Assembly: GCA_944320765.1 (NCBI GenBank)
Contig: CALUIS010000001.1
Span: forward strand, 124,001 to 188,000
Length of the DNA: 64,000 nucleotides
Direction: 5' to 3'
From: an uncultured Paraprevotella sp.
GTDB taxonomy: Bacteria > Bacteroidota > Bacteroidia > Bacteroidales > Bacteroidaceae
Below the pieces are notes generated by a model. It made no database searches. It saw only the letters and a program-made list of their open reading frames with translations, and was not told the origin of the DNA. Positions within the stretch are counted from its first letter, which is position 1. The number at the start of each line of letters is the position of its first letter. This document shows positions 45,462-54,086 of the stretch, piece after piece. The position numbers were made by a program, and so were the translations under genes.

Positions 45462-47515
45462 CTTTGTTCTTTCTGTTTCAGGGCTTTCAGTGCATGTTCC
45501 AGTCCGTCGTACCCGTTGTGGTTGTCGTCTATGATGCACCCTTGGCGGTCCACAAGAATGTAGCGGGGGATGGAGGTGAACCGGAAGAGCCGCATCAGGC
45601 GGTTGAAGTCGTCCTGTGGGATGCGGTAAGACAGCTCGCCTTGCAGGTGCTTATTCGTGAAGTCGTCGTAGAATGGTTGCGGCGTGTCGCTGTCGCCCGT
45701 GACGAACACGAAGTCGATGTCCGGACTGTCGGCGTATTTTTCCCGGATTTCCGCGCTGGCCTCGATGCCTTGGCGGCATGGGCCGCACCAGCTGGCCCAG
45801 CAGTCCACCAGCACATATTTCCCTTTGCACGGAGCAATGAGGCGGCGGAACACGTCGGCATCCTTGCTGTCCGGCAGTTCGTAGGCTGTGTCGGCGGTTT
45901 GCGGGCGGCTGGGGTGGATGCGTTCGATTTCATCGAACACCAGCCGGGTGAGGCTCAGCGGGCGGTCGATGTCCTGTGTGAGCAGCACGCCGAAGCGCAG
46001 GGCCGTCTCCCGGTTTTCCAGTATAGGAAGGTATTTGTTGCAGTTGCGTGTCCACATCAGCTTGTTGACAAAAGAGTGGCGTTGTCCACAGTAAGCGGTC
46101 ATCAGGCTGTCTTTTTCCCGGTACAGCTGCACGAGGGCGTGGAGTGCCATCTGTTCGAAGCCTTCCGGACGTAAGTCCTGACTTGTCGTCCGGTATGCGG
46201 AGGTTCGTTCTGTCCAGGCTTTGTAGGCTTCCGGATATTTCTGCTCGAACGCTTGGCTATCCAAGCTTTCTGCCCAAGTCCATAATATGGGATGGCCGGT
46301 CTTTCGGTCCATATCCTGTAGTGCGGGCAGGTCGACTATGTCGGGTTGGATGTTCATTCCCTGCATCACCGAGAGCAGTGAAGGAGGCGGAAAACATATC
46401 ATTTTGGGCGGAAGGCCGGGACCCAATTCGGAAAATTCCAAGGCGTTGATGAATGCTCCAAAAGCCAGGTTAGCGAGGCTTGCGATGTCGTCCGTTGGCA
46501 TCTCGTGTAGGAAGCGGTAATAGGAAGCCTTGTTTTGGGGAAGCCGGAGGTTCTGTGGTCCGACAAGGTTGAGCAGGGTGCTGCCCGCATTGAGGCGTAC
46601 ATAGTTCCGGAGCAAGGAGGCGGCTTTCGGGGTGACGGGGTGGACGGCAAAAGCGGAATCCAGTTCGTGTAGTTTGGACGTGAGCCATTCCAGCTGTTTC
46701 GGGAGGAACTCTTCGGGCGACATCGTTTGGGCTTCCTGCATCAGGGTTGTGCTACCGGACAGGTTGAGGAGGTCGAACGAGGTGAAGTCCGTCAGCGTCC
46801 GGGCGTTCCGCCCCATGGCCATGAGGTTGCCCCGTTGTAAGTTCCACTCATATTGCGTCCTACGTCCCCAGTCGAGGTAGAGGGTGATTGTGTCGCCCGG
46901 CTCCACGTAAAACGGTACCATGCTTTCGTCGTGGATGATTGTCATGCCCATTACGGGATGCGTCAGGGGGATTTCGGCGCGGAAACGCCCGTCCGGTTTC
47001 ACTTCCGCGAGTACGGGGCGTTGGTCCATGCCCGAGGGGAGGAAGTGGTCTTCCAGTTGCAGCATGAAACTGGTGAAGCCCGCTTGCGGCCCGTAGCCGT
47101 CGATGAAACCTTGCACTACGGCAGTGTCGGTGCGGAAGAAAGTGTCCTCGTCGAACTTAGCCGTATCGGTCGGTATGGTACCGGTGCGGAACAGCGGCGT
47201 GCGGCTCAGGGTTTCGCATCCGCCCCGGCTATCGGCCAGTTGCAAGGTACTGTCCTTGCGGAGCGAGAGGGTGAGTTGCAGACTGCGGCCTTCCTCGTTG
47301 TTGAGGGTGAGGAGCGTCTTGTTTCGCTTCTTCCGGATGTCCGTGTAGCGGTAGAAGTCGTTGTTGAGGATGGCCAGACTGTCGTAGAAGCCGCATCGCC
47401 AGGTGTCTTGCCCGTCGGTGGAGAACCAGTTGCCTTTGAAGGCCTGTGGCAACACTTGTGCCTGCAGGCATACGGCGATGCAAGAGGCAAGGAGGAAGCA
47501 GGCAGTCTTTTTCAT
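45458..47515 (-). CDS. TlpA-like thiol-disulfide oxidoreductase (second of a pair)
   Basis: 685 residues from MKKTACFLLASCIAVCLQAQ, a signal peptide. It has the same layout as the downstream gene, with a C-terminal thioredoxin domain containing WASWCGPCRQG and FTSIPRYILVD (cis-Pro). N-terminal blocks are shared (WFSTDGQDTWRCGFYDSLAI against MDSQGLWAWGFADRFAVYD), so the pair arose by tandem duplication. Transcribed first; the gap upstream holds an 18-bp inverted-repeat element. Confidence 0.82.
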   Translation of the reverse strand: MKKTACFLLASCIAVCLQAQVLPQAFKGNWFSTDGQDTWRCGFYDSLAILNNDFYRYTDIRKKRNKTLLTLNNEEGRSLQLTLSLRKDSTLQLADSRGGCETLSRTPLFRTGTIPTDTAKFDEDTFFRTDTAVVQGFIDGYGPQAGFTSFMLQLEDHFLPSGMDQRPVLAEVKPDGRFRAEIPLTHPVMGMTIIHDESMVPFYVEPGDTITLYLDWGRRTQYEWNLQRGNLMAMGRNARTLTDFTSFDLLNLSGSTTLMQEAQTMSPEEFLPKQLEWLTSKLHELDSAFAVHPVTPKAASLLRNYVRLNAGSTLLNLVGPQNLRLPQNKASYYRFLHEMPTDDIASLANLAFGAFINALEFSELGPGLPPKMICFPPPSLLSVMQGMNIQPDIVDLPALQDMDRKTGHPILWTWAESLDSQAFEQKYPEAYKAWTERTSAYRTTSQDLRPEGFEQMALHALVQLYREKDSLMTAYCGQRHSFVNKLMWTRNCNKYLPILENRETALRFGVLLTQDIDRPLSLTRLVFDEIERIHPSRPQTADTAYELPDSKDADVFRRLIAPCKGKYVLVDCWASWCGPCRQGIEASAEIREKYADSPDIDFVFVTGDSDTPQPFYDDFTNKHLQGELSYRIPQDDFNRLMRLFRFTSIPRYILVDRQGCIIDDNHNGYDGLEHALKALKQKEQR

Positions 47516-47547
47516 GTTTATAGATGGTATTTTAGGTGAATAAATTC

Positions 47548-47673
47548 CTCCGCCTGAAAGGGGAGGTGTCGCGGAGCGATGGAAGGGTTTTACATTCACG
47601 GGAAATCCACGGGTCGCTTTTGTGGGTGTGAGACCCCTCAGGCCCTGCGGGCCAGCTCCCCTTTCAGGCGGAG
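47548..47673. repeat. 126-bp element with perfect 18-bp inverted ends, dispersed-repeat family
   Basis: CTCCGCCTGAAAGGGGAG at 47548-47565 is repeated exactly in inverse at 47656-47673. Reading inward from the right end, the sequence (CTGGCCC, then CTGAGGGGTCT) matches the element at 55098-55195. It carries no open frame. It lies between the oxidoreductase pair and sufE and may act as a terminator or be a non-autonomous mobile repeat. Confidence 0.65.
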
Positions 47674-47692
47674 CAGCTTCTTCTTGCCGGTT

Positions 47693-48136
47693 TTACAGCA
47701 CTTCCGCTCCTTTTTCTTCTTTCGCCTTGAAGGCCAGGGCATACATCTTCATCTGCTTGAGCATGGCCAGCAGGCCGTTGCTGCGGGTGGGCGAGAGATG
47801 TTCCTTCAGGCCGATGCGGTCGATGAAGTACAAGTCGGCGTCGAGGATTTCTTGCGGCGTGTGTCCGCTCAGCACCCGCACGAGCAGGGCCACGATGCCC
47901 TTCACGATGAGGGCGTCGCTCTCGGCGCGGAACGTCAGGAGGCCGTCCTTGTAGTCGGCCTGCAGCCATACGCGGCTCTGGCAGCCGTCAATCAGGTTCT
48001 CGTCGGTCTTGTACTCTTCGGGCAGCGGTTCTTGTTCGCTGCCCAGGTCGATGAGCAGCTGGTATTTGTCCATCCAGTCGTCGAAGTCGCTGAATTCTTC
48101 GATGACCTCGTCTTGCAGTTCGTTGATGGTTTCCAT
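47693..48136 (-). CDS. sufE: SufE-family cysteine desulfuration protein
   Basis: 147 residues, normal length. The sulfur-accepting Cys52 is in LIDGCQSRVW, and the HTPQEIL and SPTRSNGLLAML blocks follow. SufE takes persulfide sulfur from the SufS desulfurase for Fe-S cluster assembly. The start lies six bases from the M28 peptidase stop, so it is probably co-transcribed with it. No other suf genes are in the window. Confidence 0.93.
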   Translation of the reverse strand: METINELQDEVIEEFSDFDDWMDKYQLLIDLGSEQEPLPEEYKTDENLIDGCQSRVWLQADYKDGLLTFRAESDALIVKGIVALLVRVLSGHTPQEILDADLYFIDRIGLKEHLSPTRSNGLLAMLKQMKMYALAFKAKEEKGAEVL

Positions 48137-48142
48137 TGTCTG

Positions 48143-49162
48143 TTATTCGTTTTCGTTGTAAATGACTTGCAGGACGGTCTGGCCCACGGCCTTCAGCACC
48201 TGGCGGTCGATGTGTTCCATGTCGTCGCTCACCGTGTGCCATGTGGGGCCGAAGCCGGAGTCGCCGTCCGTGAAATAAGGTACGATGTCGATGCAGGGAA
48301 TCTGGGCTATCTGGTTCACCGGCACATGGTCGTCGGTGATATATCCCCCTTCACGGTCGGGGAAGAACTGCCCGTATCCCATCTGTGAGGCCGTCTGCCA
48401 CACCAGGTCCACCACCTGCGAGGCGTACCGCAGGGAGAAGCCTTCCTTGGAGAAGGTGCTGCCCATGCCGCCCACCATGTCCAGCAGGATGCCGAACCGT
48501 GCCTTGTAGCCGTAGACGTGCGGGTTGGCGGCCCAGTATTGCGAGCCGAGGCACCAGGACGTGGCGTCCGAGCCGGCTCGGTCGTCCCATTGCGGGATGC
48601 CGTAGTCTTCCGCGTCGAAGCAGATGAAGTCTATACCTATATTATTAATAGGAGCGGCTTGGAGCTGCCGGGCCATCTCGAGCATCACGGCCACGCCGCT
48701 GGCCCCGTCGTTGGCCGCCAGCACGGGCTTGTGCCAGTTGGCCTCGTCCGGGTCGTTGTCGGCCCACGGACGGCTGTCCCAGTGGGCGCAGACGAGGATG
48801 CGGGCTTCGGCCTCCGGGTGGTAGGATGCGATGATGTTGCGGGCTTTCAGTACGGTGCCGTCGTAGGCCTTCACGTCGGCCCGCTGGTCGGTGACGGTGG
48901 CGCCGAAGTCCTTGAATTTCCCGGCAATGTAGTCGCCGCAAAGGCGGTGGGCTTCGGTGTTCGGCACGCGGGGGCCGAAGGCGCATTGCTCCGCCGTGTA
49001 TCGGAAAGCGCTGTCGGCGTTGAATTCCGGTGCCTTGGCCATGGGGATGGTGTCTTTTCCGTTGGAAGTTCCCCCCGTCTTATTTCCGCAGGCGGCGCAG
49101 AGCGTGAGGAGGAGTCCCAGGGCGGCGCGGCCGGCAGACCGTAGAATCTGTTTCTGTTTCAT
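48143..49162 (-). CDS. M28-family zinc peptidase / glutaminyl cyclase-like lipoprotein
   Basis: 339 residues. The lipoprotein signal ends in LCAACG. The zinc site is visible as CAHWDSRP (His, Asp), ANDGASGVAVM, FDAEDYG and a late WHTVSDD His. The FGPRVPNTEAH block and overall length match bacterial glutaminyl-peptide cyclotransferase-like members, which turn N-terminal Gln into pyroglutamate; aminopeptidase activity is the alternative. Upstream of sufE and 17 bases downstream of the GATase-M19 fusion. Confidence 0.87.
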   Translation of the reverse strand: MKQKQILRSAGRAALGLLLTLCAACGNKTGGTSNGKDTIPMAKAPEFNADSAFRYTAEQCAFGPRVPNTEAHRLCGDYIAGKFKDFGATVTDQRADVKAYDGTVLKARNIIASYHPEAEARILVCAHWDSRPWADNDPDEANWHKPVLAANDGASGVAVMLEMARQLQAAPINNIGIDFICFDAEDYGIPQWDDRAGSDATSWCLGSQYWAANPHVYGYKARFGILLDMVGGMGSTFSKEGFSLRYASQVVDLVWQTASQMGYGQFFPDREGGYITDDHVPVNQIAQIPCIDIVPYFTDGDSGFGPTWHTVSDDMEHIDRQVLKAVGQTVLQVIYNENE

Positions 49163-49179
49163 GAATATAGGAGTTTGTC

Positions 49180-50949
49180 TTATTCAGTCTTGTTGTCTTG
49201 CACGAGCTGCATGACCCGCAGGAAGTTCCCGCCCCAGATGCCGGCGATGTCGGTCTCGCTGTACCGTTCGGCCAACAGGCGGCGGGTGAAGTTGATGACT
49301 TCCGAGGCGGAGGCGCATCCGGGTATGCCGCCGTCGCCGTCGAAGTCCGTCCCGATGCCCACGTGTTCCACTCCCATGAGGTTCACCATGTGGTTCAGAT
49401 GCTCGACGGCATCGAGGATGGAGGCTTCGCCGTCCTTGCGCAGGAAACCTTTGTAGAGCGTCACCTGGGCCACGCCGCCTTTCCGCGCCAAGGCTTTCAG
49501 CTGGTCGTCGGTCAGGTTGCGCGGCACGTCGCACAAGGCGCGGCAGGAAGAGTGGGAACAGACGACGGGCGCGGTGCTCAGTTCCAGTGCGTCGTAGAAG
49601 CTGCTTTCCGCCGCGTGGGAGAGGTCGACCATGATGCCCAGCCGGTTCATCTCCCGCACCACCTCGCGTCCGAAGGGACTCAGGCCGCCCCACTCGCCTT
49701 GGCCGCGGGCAGAGTCGCAGATGTCGTTGTCCCCGTTGTGGCATAGCGTCATGTAGACGATGCCCCGGTCGCGGAAATGCCGCAGGAGGCTCAAGTCCTT
49801 TCCGATGGCGTAGCCGTTCTCGATGCCCAGCATGATGGCTTTCTTGCCTTCCCGCTTCAGGCGGTGCAGGTCGGCGGGCGTATAGGCGAGGTCCACTGCC
49901 GTGCAGTTCTCCGCCACCATCTTCTCTATCTGTGTCAGGATGCGGTCGGCTTTCGCCGTGGCGGCCAGCAACGCCTCGTCCGTGCGTTCCTTCTGTTCGA
50001 GATAGGCCACCATGATGGTGGCGTCCAGCCGTCCTTCGGTCATCTTGTGCAGGTCCACCAGCACGTTCGGGTCGCGCCGGTCGAAACGGATGTCCTTGTG
50101 GAAGAACATCGGCGTGTCGCAATGGCTGTCCAGCGTCAGGATGCGGCGGTGCAGGGCCTTTGCCCGGGCGAAGGACGCGGCCTCGCGCGTCAGCCACTCA
50201 AACAGCGGCATCATGCACTCGTCCTGCCGCAGGATGAAGCATTCGGGATGCCACTGCACGCCCAATATAGATTTGTGTTCGGCAGACTCGACCGCTTCGA
50301 TGATGCCGTCGGGCGAGGTGGCGCAGACCCTCAGGCGAGGGCCGGCATCGCGGACGGCCTGATGGTGGAACGAGTTGACGGCCACCGGCCCGTCGCCCAG
50401 CAGCGGGCGCAGGATGGTGCTGTCCGTCGCGATGCCCACGGTGTGCGAGGCATAGCGGCGGTCCAGCTGCTGGTCGTGTTTGAGAAGGGGCTGTCCGGAC
50501 TGTTGGCTGTAGATGTCCTGCCACACCGTGCCGCCCAAGGCTGCGGCCAGCATCTGTATGCCCCGGCAGATGCCCAGCATGGGAATCTGCCGGTCGTAGG
50601 CCAGCCGGATGAGCAGCAACTCCGTCAGGTCGCGTTTGTAGTTGACGGCATGGAGCTGGGGAATGGGTTCCTCTCCGGTGAACAGGGGGTTCAGGTCGCC
50701 TCCTCCGGAGAGCAGCAGCCCGTCCACGCGGTCCAGCACATTGGCCAGCGCGTCCTTGTCCTCGAACGGAGGGATGATGACGGGCGTGGCCCCCGCTTTC
50801 AGGACCGACTCGAAATACCCCTCGGCCAGTTCGCATCCCTTTTCCCCGAAATTGCCCGTGATGCCGATGACGGGCTGTGGCTTGAATCCGGGGAAACGGT
50901 CATGGTAGCGGCCGTAGGCGGTTTGCCAGTCGAAATAGTCCGTACCCAT
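49180..50949 (-). CDS. Fusion of a class I glutamine amidotransferase-like hydrolase (C26) and a membrane dipeptidase (M19)
   Basis: 589 residues. Residues 25-255 are a gamma-glutamyl hydrolase-type domain with Cys128 (LGICRGIQ), His234 and Glu236 (VQWHPE). Residues about 265-585 are an M19 renal-dipeptidase-type domain with LDSHCDTP (His276, Asp278), LSHAAES and HSSCRAL, and a GTDFDGDGG signature. The first domain cleaves gamma-glutamyl amides, the second dipeptides, so the fusion may take apart gamma-glutamyl or peptidoglycan-derived peptides in two steps. No signal peptide, so cytoplasmic. It is followed by the M28 and sufE genes, and preceded nine bases away by lrp. Confidence 0.88.
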   Translation of the reverse strand: MGTDYFDWQTAYGRYHDRFPGFKPQPVIGITGNFGEKGCELAEGYFESVLKAGATPVIIPPFEDKDALANVLDRVDGLLLSGGGDLNPLFTGEEPIPQLHAVNYKRDLTELLLIRLAYDRQIPMLGICRGIQMLAAALGGTVWQDIYSQQSGQPLLKHDQQLDRRYASHTVGIATDSTILRPLLGDGPVAVNSFHHQAVRDAGPRLRVCATSPDGIIEAVESAEHKSILGVQWHPECFILRQDECMMPLFEWLTREAASFARAKALHRRILTLDSHCDTPMFFHKDIRFDRRDPNVLVDLHKMTEGRLDATIMVAYLEQKERTDEALLAATAKADRILTQIEKMVAENCTAVDLAYTPADLHRLKREGKKAIMLGIENGYAIGKDLSLLRHFRDRGIVYMTLCHNGDNDICDSARGQGEWGGLSPFGREVVREMNRLGIMVDLSHAAESSFYDALELSTAPVVCSHSSCRALCDVPRNLTDDQLKALARKGGVAQVTLYKGFLRKDGEASILDAVEHLNHMVNLMGVEHVGIGTDFDGDGGIPGCASASEVINFTRRLLAERYSETDIAGIWGGNFLRVMQLVQDNKTE

Positions 50950-50958
50950 CTTTCCGGC

Positions 50959-51429
50959 TTATTGTGGCTTGTTCAGCATGATGGGGATTTCCTTGTTGAT
51001 GCTTTGCTCCAGGGAAATCAGGGTTTCGGTGGAGATGACGCCGGGGATTTCCTGCAGCCGGTTGTTGAGCAGTTCCATCAGATGGGCGTTGTCGCAGGCA
51101 TACAGCTTGATGAGCATGGTGTAGGGGCCGGTGGTGAAGTGGCATTCCACCACTTCGGGGATATGGTTCAGCTCTTCCACCACGCGCTTGTACATCGAGC
51201 CGCGTTCCAGGATGACCCCCACGTAGGTGCAGGTGCTGTAGCCCAAGGTCTTGGGGTCCACATGGTAGCCGGAGCCTACGATGACTCCCAGGTCGATGAG
51301 GCGTTGCACCCTCTGGTGGATGGCCGCCCGCGACACGCCGCACTCCTCTGCCACGTCCTTGAACGGGATTCGGGCGTTGGTTGTGATAATCTCCAGTATC
51401 TTCTTGTCCAGGTTATCTATTTTCTCCAT
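50959..51429 (-). CDS. Lrp/AsnC-family transcriptional regulator
   Basis: 156 residues from MEKIDNLDKKILEI. A winged helix-turn-helix (about 5-55, RIPFKDVAEECGVSRAAIHQ) is followed by a RAM ligand-binding domain (65-145) with VVECHFTTGPYTMLIKLY. It likely senses an amino acid and controls amino-acid or peptide genes, perhaps the peptidase genes that follow within nine bases. A TATATTTG box lies 37 bases upstream. Confidence 0.9.
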   Translation of the reverse strand: MEKIDNLDKKILEIITTNARIPFKDVAEECGVSRAAIHQRVQRLIDLGVIVGSGYHVDPKTLGYSTCTYVGVILERGSMYKRVVEELNHIPEVVECHFTTGPYTMLIKLYACDNAHLMELLNNRLQEIPGVISTETLISLEQSINKEIPIMLNKPQ

Positions 51430-51465
51430 GTCTTTTGTATTTGTATTGATTGAACATATTGTAAG

Positions 51466-51473
51466 CAAATATA
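51466..51473 (-). promoter_or_regulatory. -7 box TATATTTG upstream of lrp
   Basis: Minus-strand match to TANNTTTG. It probably drives lrp, the fusion hydrolase, M28 and sufE as one transcript, because their gaps are 6-17 bases. Confidence 0.55.
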
Positions 51474-51505
51474 GCCGTTTTTCCGCAAACTGCATACGGT
51501 TTTAA

Positions 51506-51543
51506 CAAAAAAAGAGGCCAAAATTAACTTTGGCCTCTTTTTT
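51506..51543 (-). terminator. Rho-independent terminator after the FKBP operon
   Basis: The stem AAAGAGGCCAAA / TTTGGCCTCTTT is flanked by an A-run and a T-run, so it can act in both directions. It lies 20 bases after the last FKBP gene, between it and the lrp promoter. Confidence 0.85.
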
Positions 51544-51562
51544 ATAGAGATTTAATCTTCGC

Positions 51563-52462
51563 TTACTTTTCTATCTCCAGCAATTCCACGGTGAAGACCA
51601 GCGCGGAGAACGGCGGAATCTTTCCGGCTTCCCGTGCGCCGTAGCCCAGTTCCTGCGGGATGTAGATTTCCCATTTCGAGCCTACGGGCATGTGGGTCAG
51701 GGCTTCCGTCCATCCTTTGATGACCTGGTTGCAGCCGAAGGTGGTCGGCTGCTTGCGCTCGTAGGAGCTGTCGAACACCGTGCCGTCGATGAGGCGGCCT
51801 TCGTAGTTCACCTTCACTCGCGACGTGGCGGTGGGGATTTCCCCGTCACCCTTCACCAGCACCTTGTATTGCACGCCTGAAGGCAAGGTCTCCACGCTGT
51901 CCTTTTGGGCGTTGGCCTTCAGGAAAGCCTCGCCGGCACGGCGGTTCTCGCCGTATTGGCGTTCCAGGTTCGTGTCGTGGTAGTACTTCATCTTCTTTTC
52001 GGCGATGCTGTCCGCCTGCTTCAAGGTCATGGCCGTGGCCTCTCCGGCCAAGGTGCTTCCGAAGGCCTGGATGAACAGTCCACGGTCCAGCAGTTGTGTC
52101 GTGTCGTTGCCGGCAATCCGCTTGTCCAGTCCCGGGATGACCTGTTCCTCCACCTGCTTGCGGATTTGCAGTCCGGCGGCGTATGCTTCCGCCGTCTTGC
52201 GTTCTTCCGGCGTGAGTGTGGTGTTGAAGCCTTTCAGGAAGTCGGCCATGTAGGCCGTGTCCACGTTCATCCGGCTGACCAGGAAGTTCTTCAGTCCTTG
52301 CGTGTTGGCCATGCCCATGGCATAGCTGAACGTATCCACGGCGCAAGTGTCCAACCGGACAACCTGTGCTTTCTTGGACTTTCTGTTCTTCCGCCTGGCA
52401 TTGCCGTCGAAACAGAAAGCGAAGACGGCCAACGCCAGGACCAGATATTTCAATCCTTTCAT
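51563..52462 (-). CDS. FKBP-type peptidyl-prolyl isomerase (tandem copy 1)
   Basis: 299 residues. An N-terminal signal-like segment (YLVLALAVFAFCF) precedes a basic stretch (RRKNRKSKK). An FKBP_N dimerisation domain (about 40-185) is followed by the FKBP domain (about 190-299) with VKVNYEGRLIDGTVFDSS, QVIKGWTEALTHMPVG and YIPQELGYG. Probably periplasmic, helping fold exported proteins. Last of three adjacent homologues, ending at a clear terminator; 12 bases from copy 2. Confidence 0.9.
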   Translation of the reverse strand: MKGLKYLVLALAVFAFCFDGNARRKNRKSKKAQVVRLDTCAVDTFSYAMGMANTQGLKNFLVSRMNVDTAYMADFLKGFNTTLTPEERKTAEAYAAGLQIRKQVEEQVIPGLDKRIAGNDTTQLLDRGLFIQAFGSTLAGEATAMTLKQADSIAEKKMKYYHDTNLERQYGENRRAGEAFLKANAQKDSVETLPSGVQYKVLVKGDGEIPTATSRVKVNYEGRLIDGTVFDSSYERKQPTTFGCNQVIKGWTEALTHMPVGSKWEIYIPQELGYGAREAGKIPPFSALVFTVELLEIEK

Positions 52463-52474
52463 CTTCCGTGCGGA

Positions 52475-53341
52475 TTATTTGATGCCCAGCAGCTCAATCT
52501 TGAACTTCAGTGCGGAGAACGGCTTGATCAGGCCGGCTTCCCTTTCGGCATACGCCTGTTCCTGCGGGATGTAGACCATCCATGTGGAACCTACGGGCAT
52601 GTGGGTCAGGGCTTCCGTCCATCCCGGGATGACCTGGTTGCAACGGAATGTGGTGGGGCTGTTGCGCTTGTAAGAGCTGTCGAATACCGTGTCGTTGAGG
52701 AGCTTTCCTTCGTAGTGTACCTCCACGCGGTTGGTGTCGGCCGGAATGGGGCCGTTGCCTTCCTTGATGACTTCATAATATACGCCGTCGGCCAGTTTCT
52801 TGATGCCGGGCTTCTTGGCGATTTCGGCCATGAACTTCTCGCCGGCCTTCTTGTTCTCGCCGTACGTCTTTTCCAGGCTCTTGGCCTTGACTTCCTTCAT
52901 CTTGGCCTGTGCGATTTCCTGAGCCTGCTCAAGGGTCATCTTGCCGTCCTTCTCCAGCACTCCCGCGATGAATCCGGCCATGAAGTTCTGCAGGCTGATG
53001 GTCTGCGTGGAATCCTGTCCGAACACCTCGTAGTTGATGCCTTTGATCATCTGCTGGCTCACCTGCTGGCCAATCTGCAGGCCGGCGTAGTAGGCTGTCT
53101 TCTTCTTGTCGTCGCCTGCGTTGGCGCCTTCGTTCAAGCCTTTGATGAATTCGGACATATAAGTGGTGTCCACGCCGAGACGGTTCACCAGATAGGGCTT
53201 CAAGCCTTGTGTCTGTGCCATACCGATGGAATAGCTCAGGGAGTCTACGTCGGTCTTCAGGTCAGCCTTCGGGGCTGAAGGGGTACAAGATGCGATAAGT
53301 GCGGCCAGTCCGGCAGCAGCGATAAAACCTGTTTTTTTCAT
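52475..53341 (-). CDS. FKBP-type peptidyl-prolyl isomerase lipoprotein (tandem copy 2)
   Basis: 288 residues. Lipoprotein signal with LIASC. FKBP_N domain with LSYSIGMAQTQGLKPYLV, then an FKBP domain with VEVHYEGKLLNDTVFDSS and QVIPGWTEALTHMPVG. Strong similarity to copy 1, including identical stretches in the last 100 residues, shows duplication. Anchored to the outer or inner membrane and probably a periplasmic folding helper. Confidence 0.92.
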   Translation of the reverse strand: MKKTGFIAAAGLAALIASCTPSAPKADLKTDVDSLSYSIGMAQTQGLKPYLVNRLGVDTTYMSEFIKGLNEGANAGDDKKKTAYYAGLQIGQQVSQQMIKGINYEVFGQDSTQTISLQNFMAGFIAGVLEKDGKMTLEQAQEIAQAKMKEVKAKSLEKTYGENKKAGEKFMAEIAKKPGIKKLADGVYYEVIKEGNGPIPADTNRVEVHYEGKLLNDTVFDSSYKRNSPTTFRCNQVIPGWTEALTHMPVGSTWMVYIPQEQAYAEREAGLIKPFSALKFKIELLGIK

Positions 53342-53364
53342 TTGTGTTTATGATTTAAATGTTT

Positions 53365-53970
53365 TTAAAGTACCTTGATGAGTTCCACGTCGAAAATCAG
53401 CGTGCTGTAGGGCGGGATGGAGTTGCCCGCGCCGCCCGCGCCGTATCCGAGCAGGTAGGGGATGAAGAAGCGGTATTTGGCACCTTCCTTCATCAGCTGG
53501 AGGCCTTCGGTCCATCCGGCAATCACCCCGTTGAGCGGGAAGTCGGCCGGTTCGCCGCGCTGCAGGCTGCTGTCGAAGAGCGTGCCGTCGATGAGCATCC
53601 CCTCGTAGTGGCAGCGCACCTTGTCGGTGGCTTTCGGGCTTTTGCCGTCGCCTTCCTTCAGCACCATGTATTGCAGTCCGGACGCCGTGGTGACGACCCC
53701 TTCCTTCCGGGCGTTTTCCTTCAGGAATTTCTCGCCGTCGGCCTTGGCCTGCTTGCCCTTGGCCTCCTTCTCCTTGTTCAGGGCGGCTTCCTTCTCCTGG
53801 AAGTAGCGGGTCACGATGCCCTGCGCCTCGTGGTGGGACACGGCCAGTTCGTTGCCTTCGAGTACGTCCTTGATGGCTTGCGCGAAATCGTCGATGCAGA
53901 GGTCGTTGGCCCCCATGTTCTTGAGCTGCTGTCCGATACCCAGCCCCAATGCGTAGCTTACTTTGTCCAT
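53365..53970 (-). CDS. FKBP-type peptidyl-prolyl isomerase (tandem copy 3)
   Basis: 201 residues from MDKVSYALGLGIGQ; upstream frame extension is spacer. It has no signal peptide, unlike its neighbours, so it may be cytoplasmic. A short FKBP_N helix-rich part with a Lys/Glu-rich coiled segment (about 65-85) precedes the FKBP domain with VRCHYEGMLIDGTLFDSS, GVIAGWTEGLQLM and YIPYLLGYG-like residues. First gene of the three-gene run, with a TAACTTTG promoter box at 54007-54014. Confidence 0.92.
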   Translation of the reverse strand: MDKVSYALGLGIGQQLKNMGANDLCIDDFAQAIKDVLEGNELAVSHHEAQGIVTRYFQEKEAALNKEKEAKGKQAKADGEKFLKENARKEGVVTTASGLQYMVLKEGDGKSPKATDKVRCHYEGMLIDGTLFDSSLQRGEPADFPLNGVIAGWTEGLQLMKEGAKYRFFIPYLLGYGAGGAGNSIPPYSTLIFDVELIKVL

Positions 53971-54006
53971 TTTATGCTTTTTTATCCGATGTTCTAACCA
54001 AAGGCG

Positions 54007-54014
54007 CAAAGTTA
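54007..54014 (-). promoter_or_regulatory. -7 box TAACTTTG for the FKBP operon
   Basis: Minus-strand match to TANNTTTG, 37 bases before copy 3, back to back with the sirtuin promoter. Confidence 0.55.
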
Positions 54015-54058
54015 ATTGATTTATTTGACGTTTGGGGTCGGCGAACCGCTTTTTTTCG

Positions 54059-54066
54059 TATTTTTG
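54059..54066 (+). promoter_or_regulatory. -7 box TATTTTTG for the sirtuin gene
   Basis: Plus-strand match to TANNTTTG, 21 bases before the sirtuin ATG at 54087. Confidence 0.55.
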
Positions 54067-54086
54067 TAGGTAAAAAAGTGAAAGAG

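Noticed and set aside
49777..51453. Long plus-strand open frame opposite the GATase-M19 fusion and lrp
   Set aside because: It spans two recognised genes and their spacer, without motifs.
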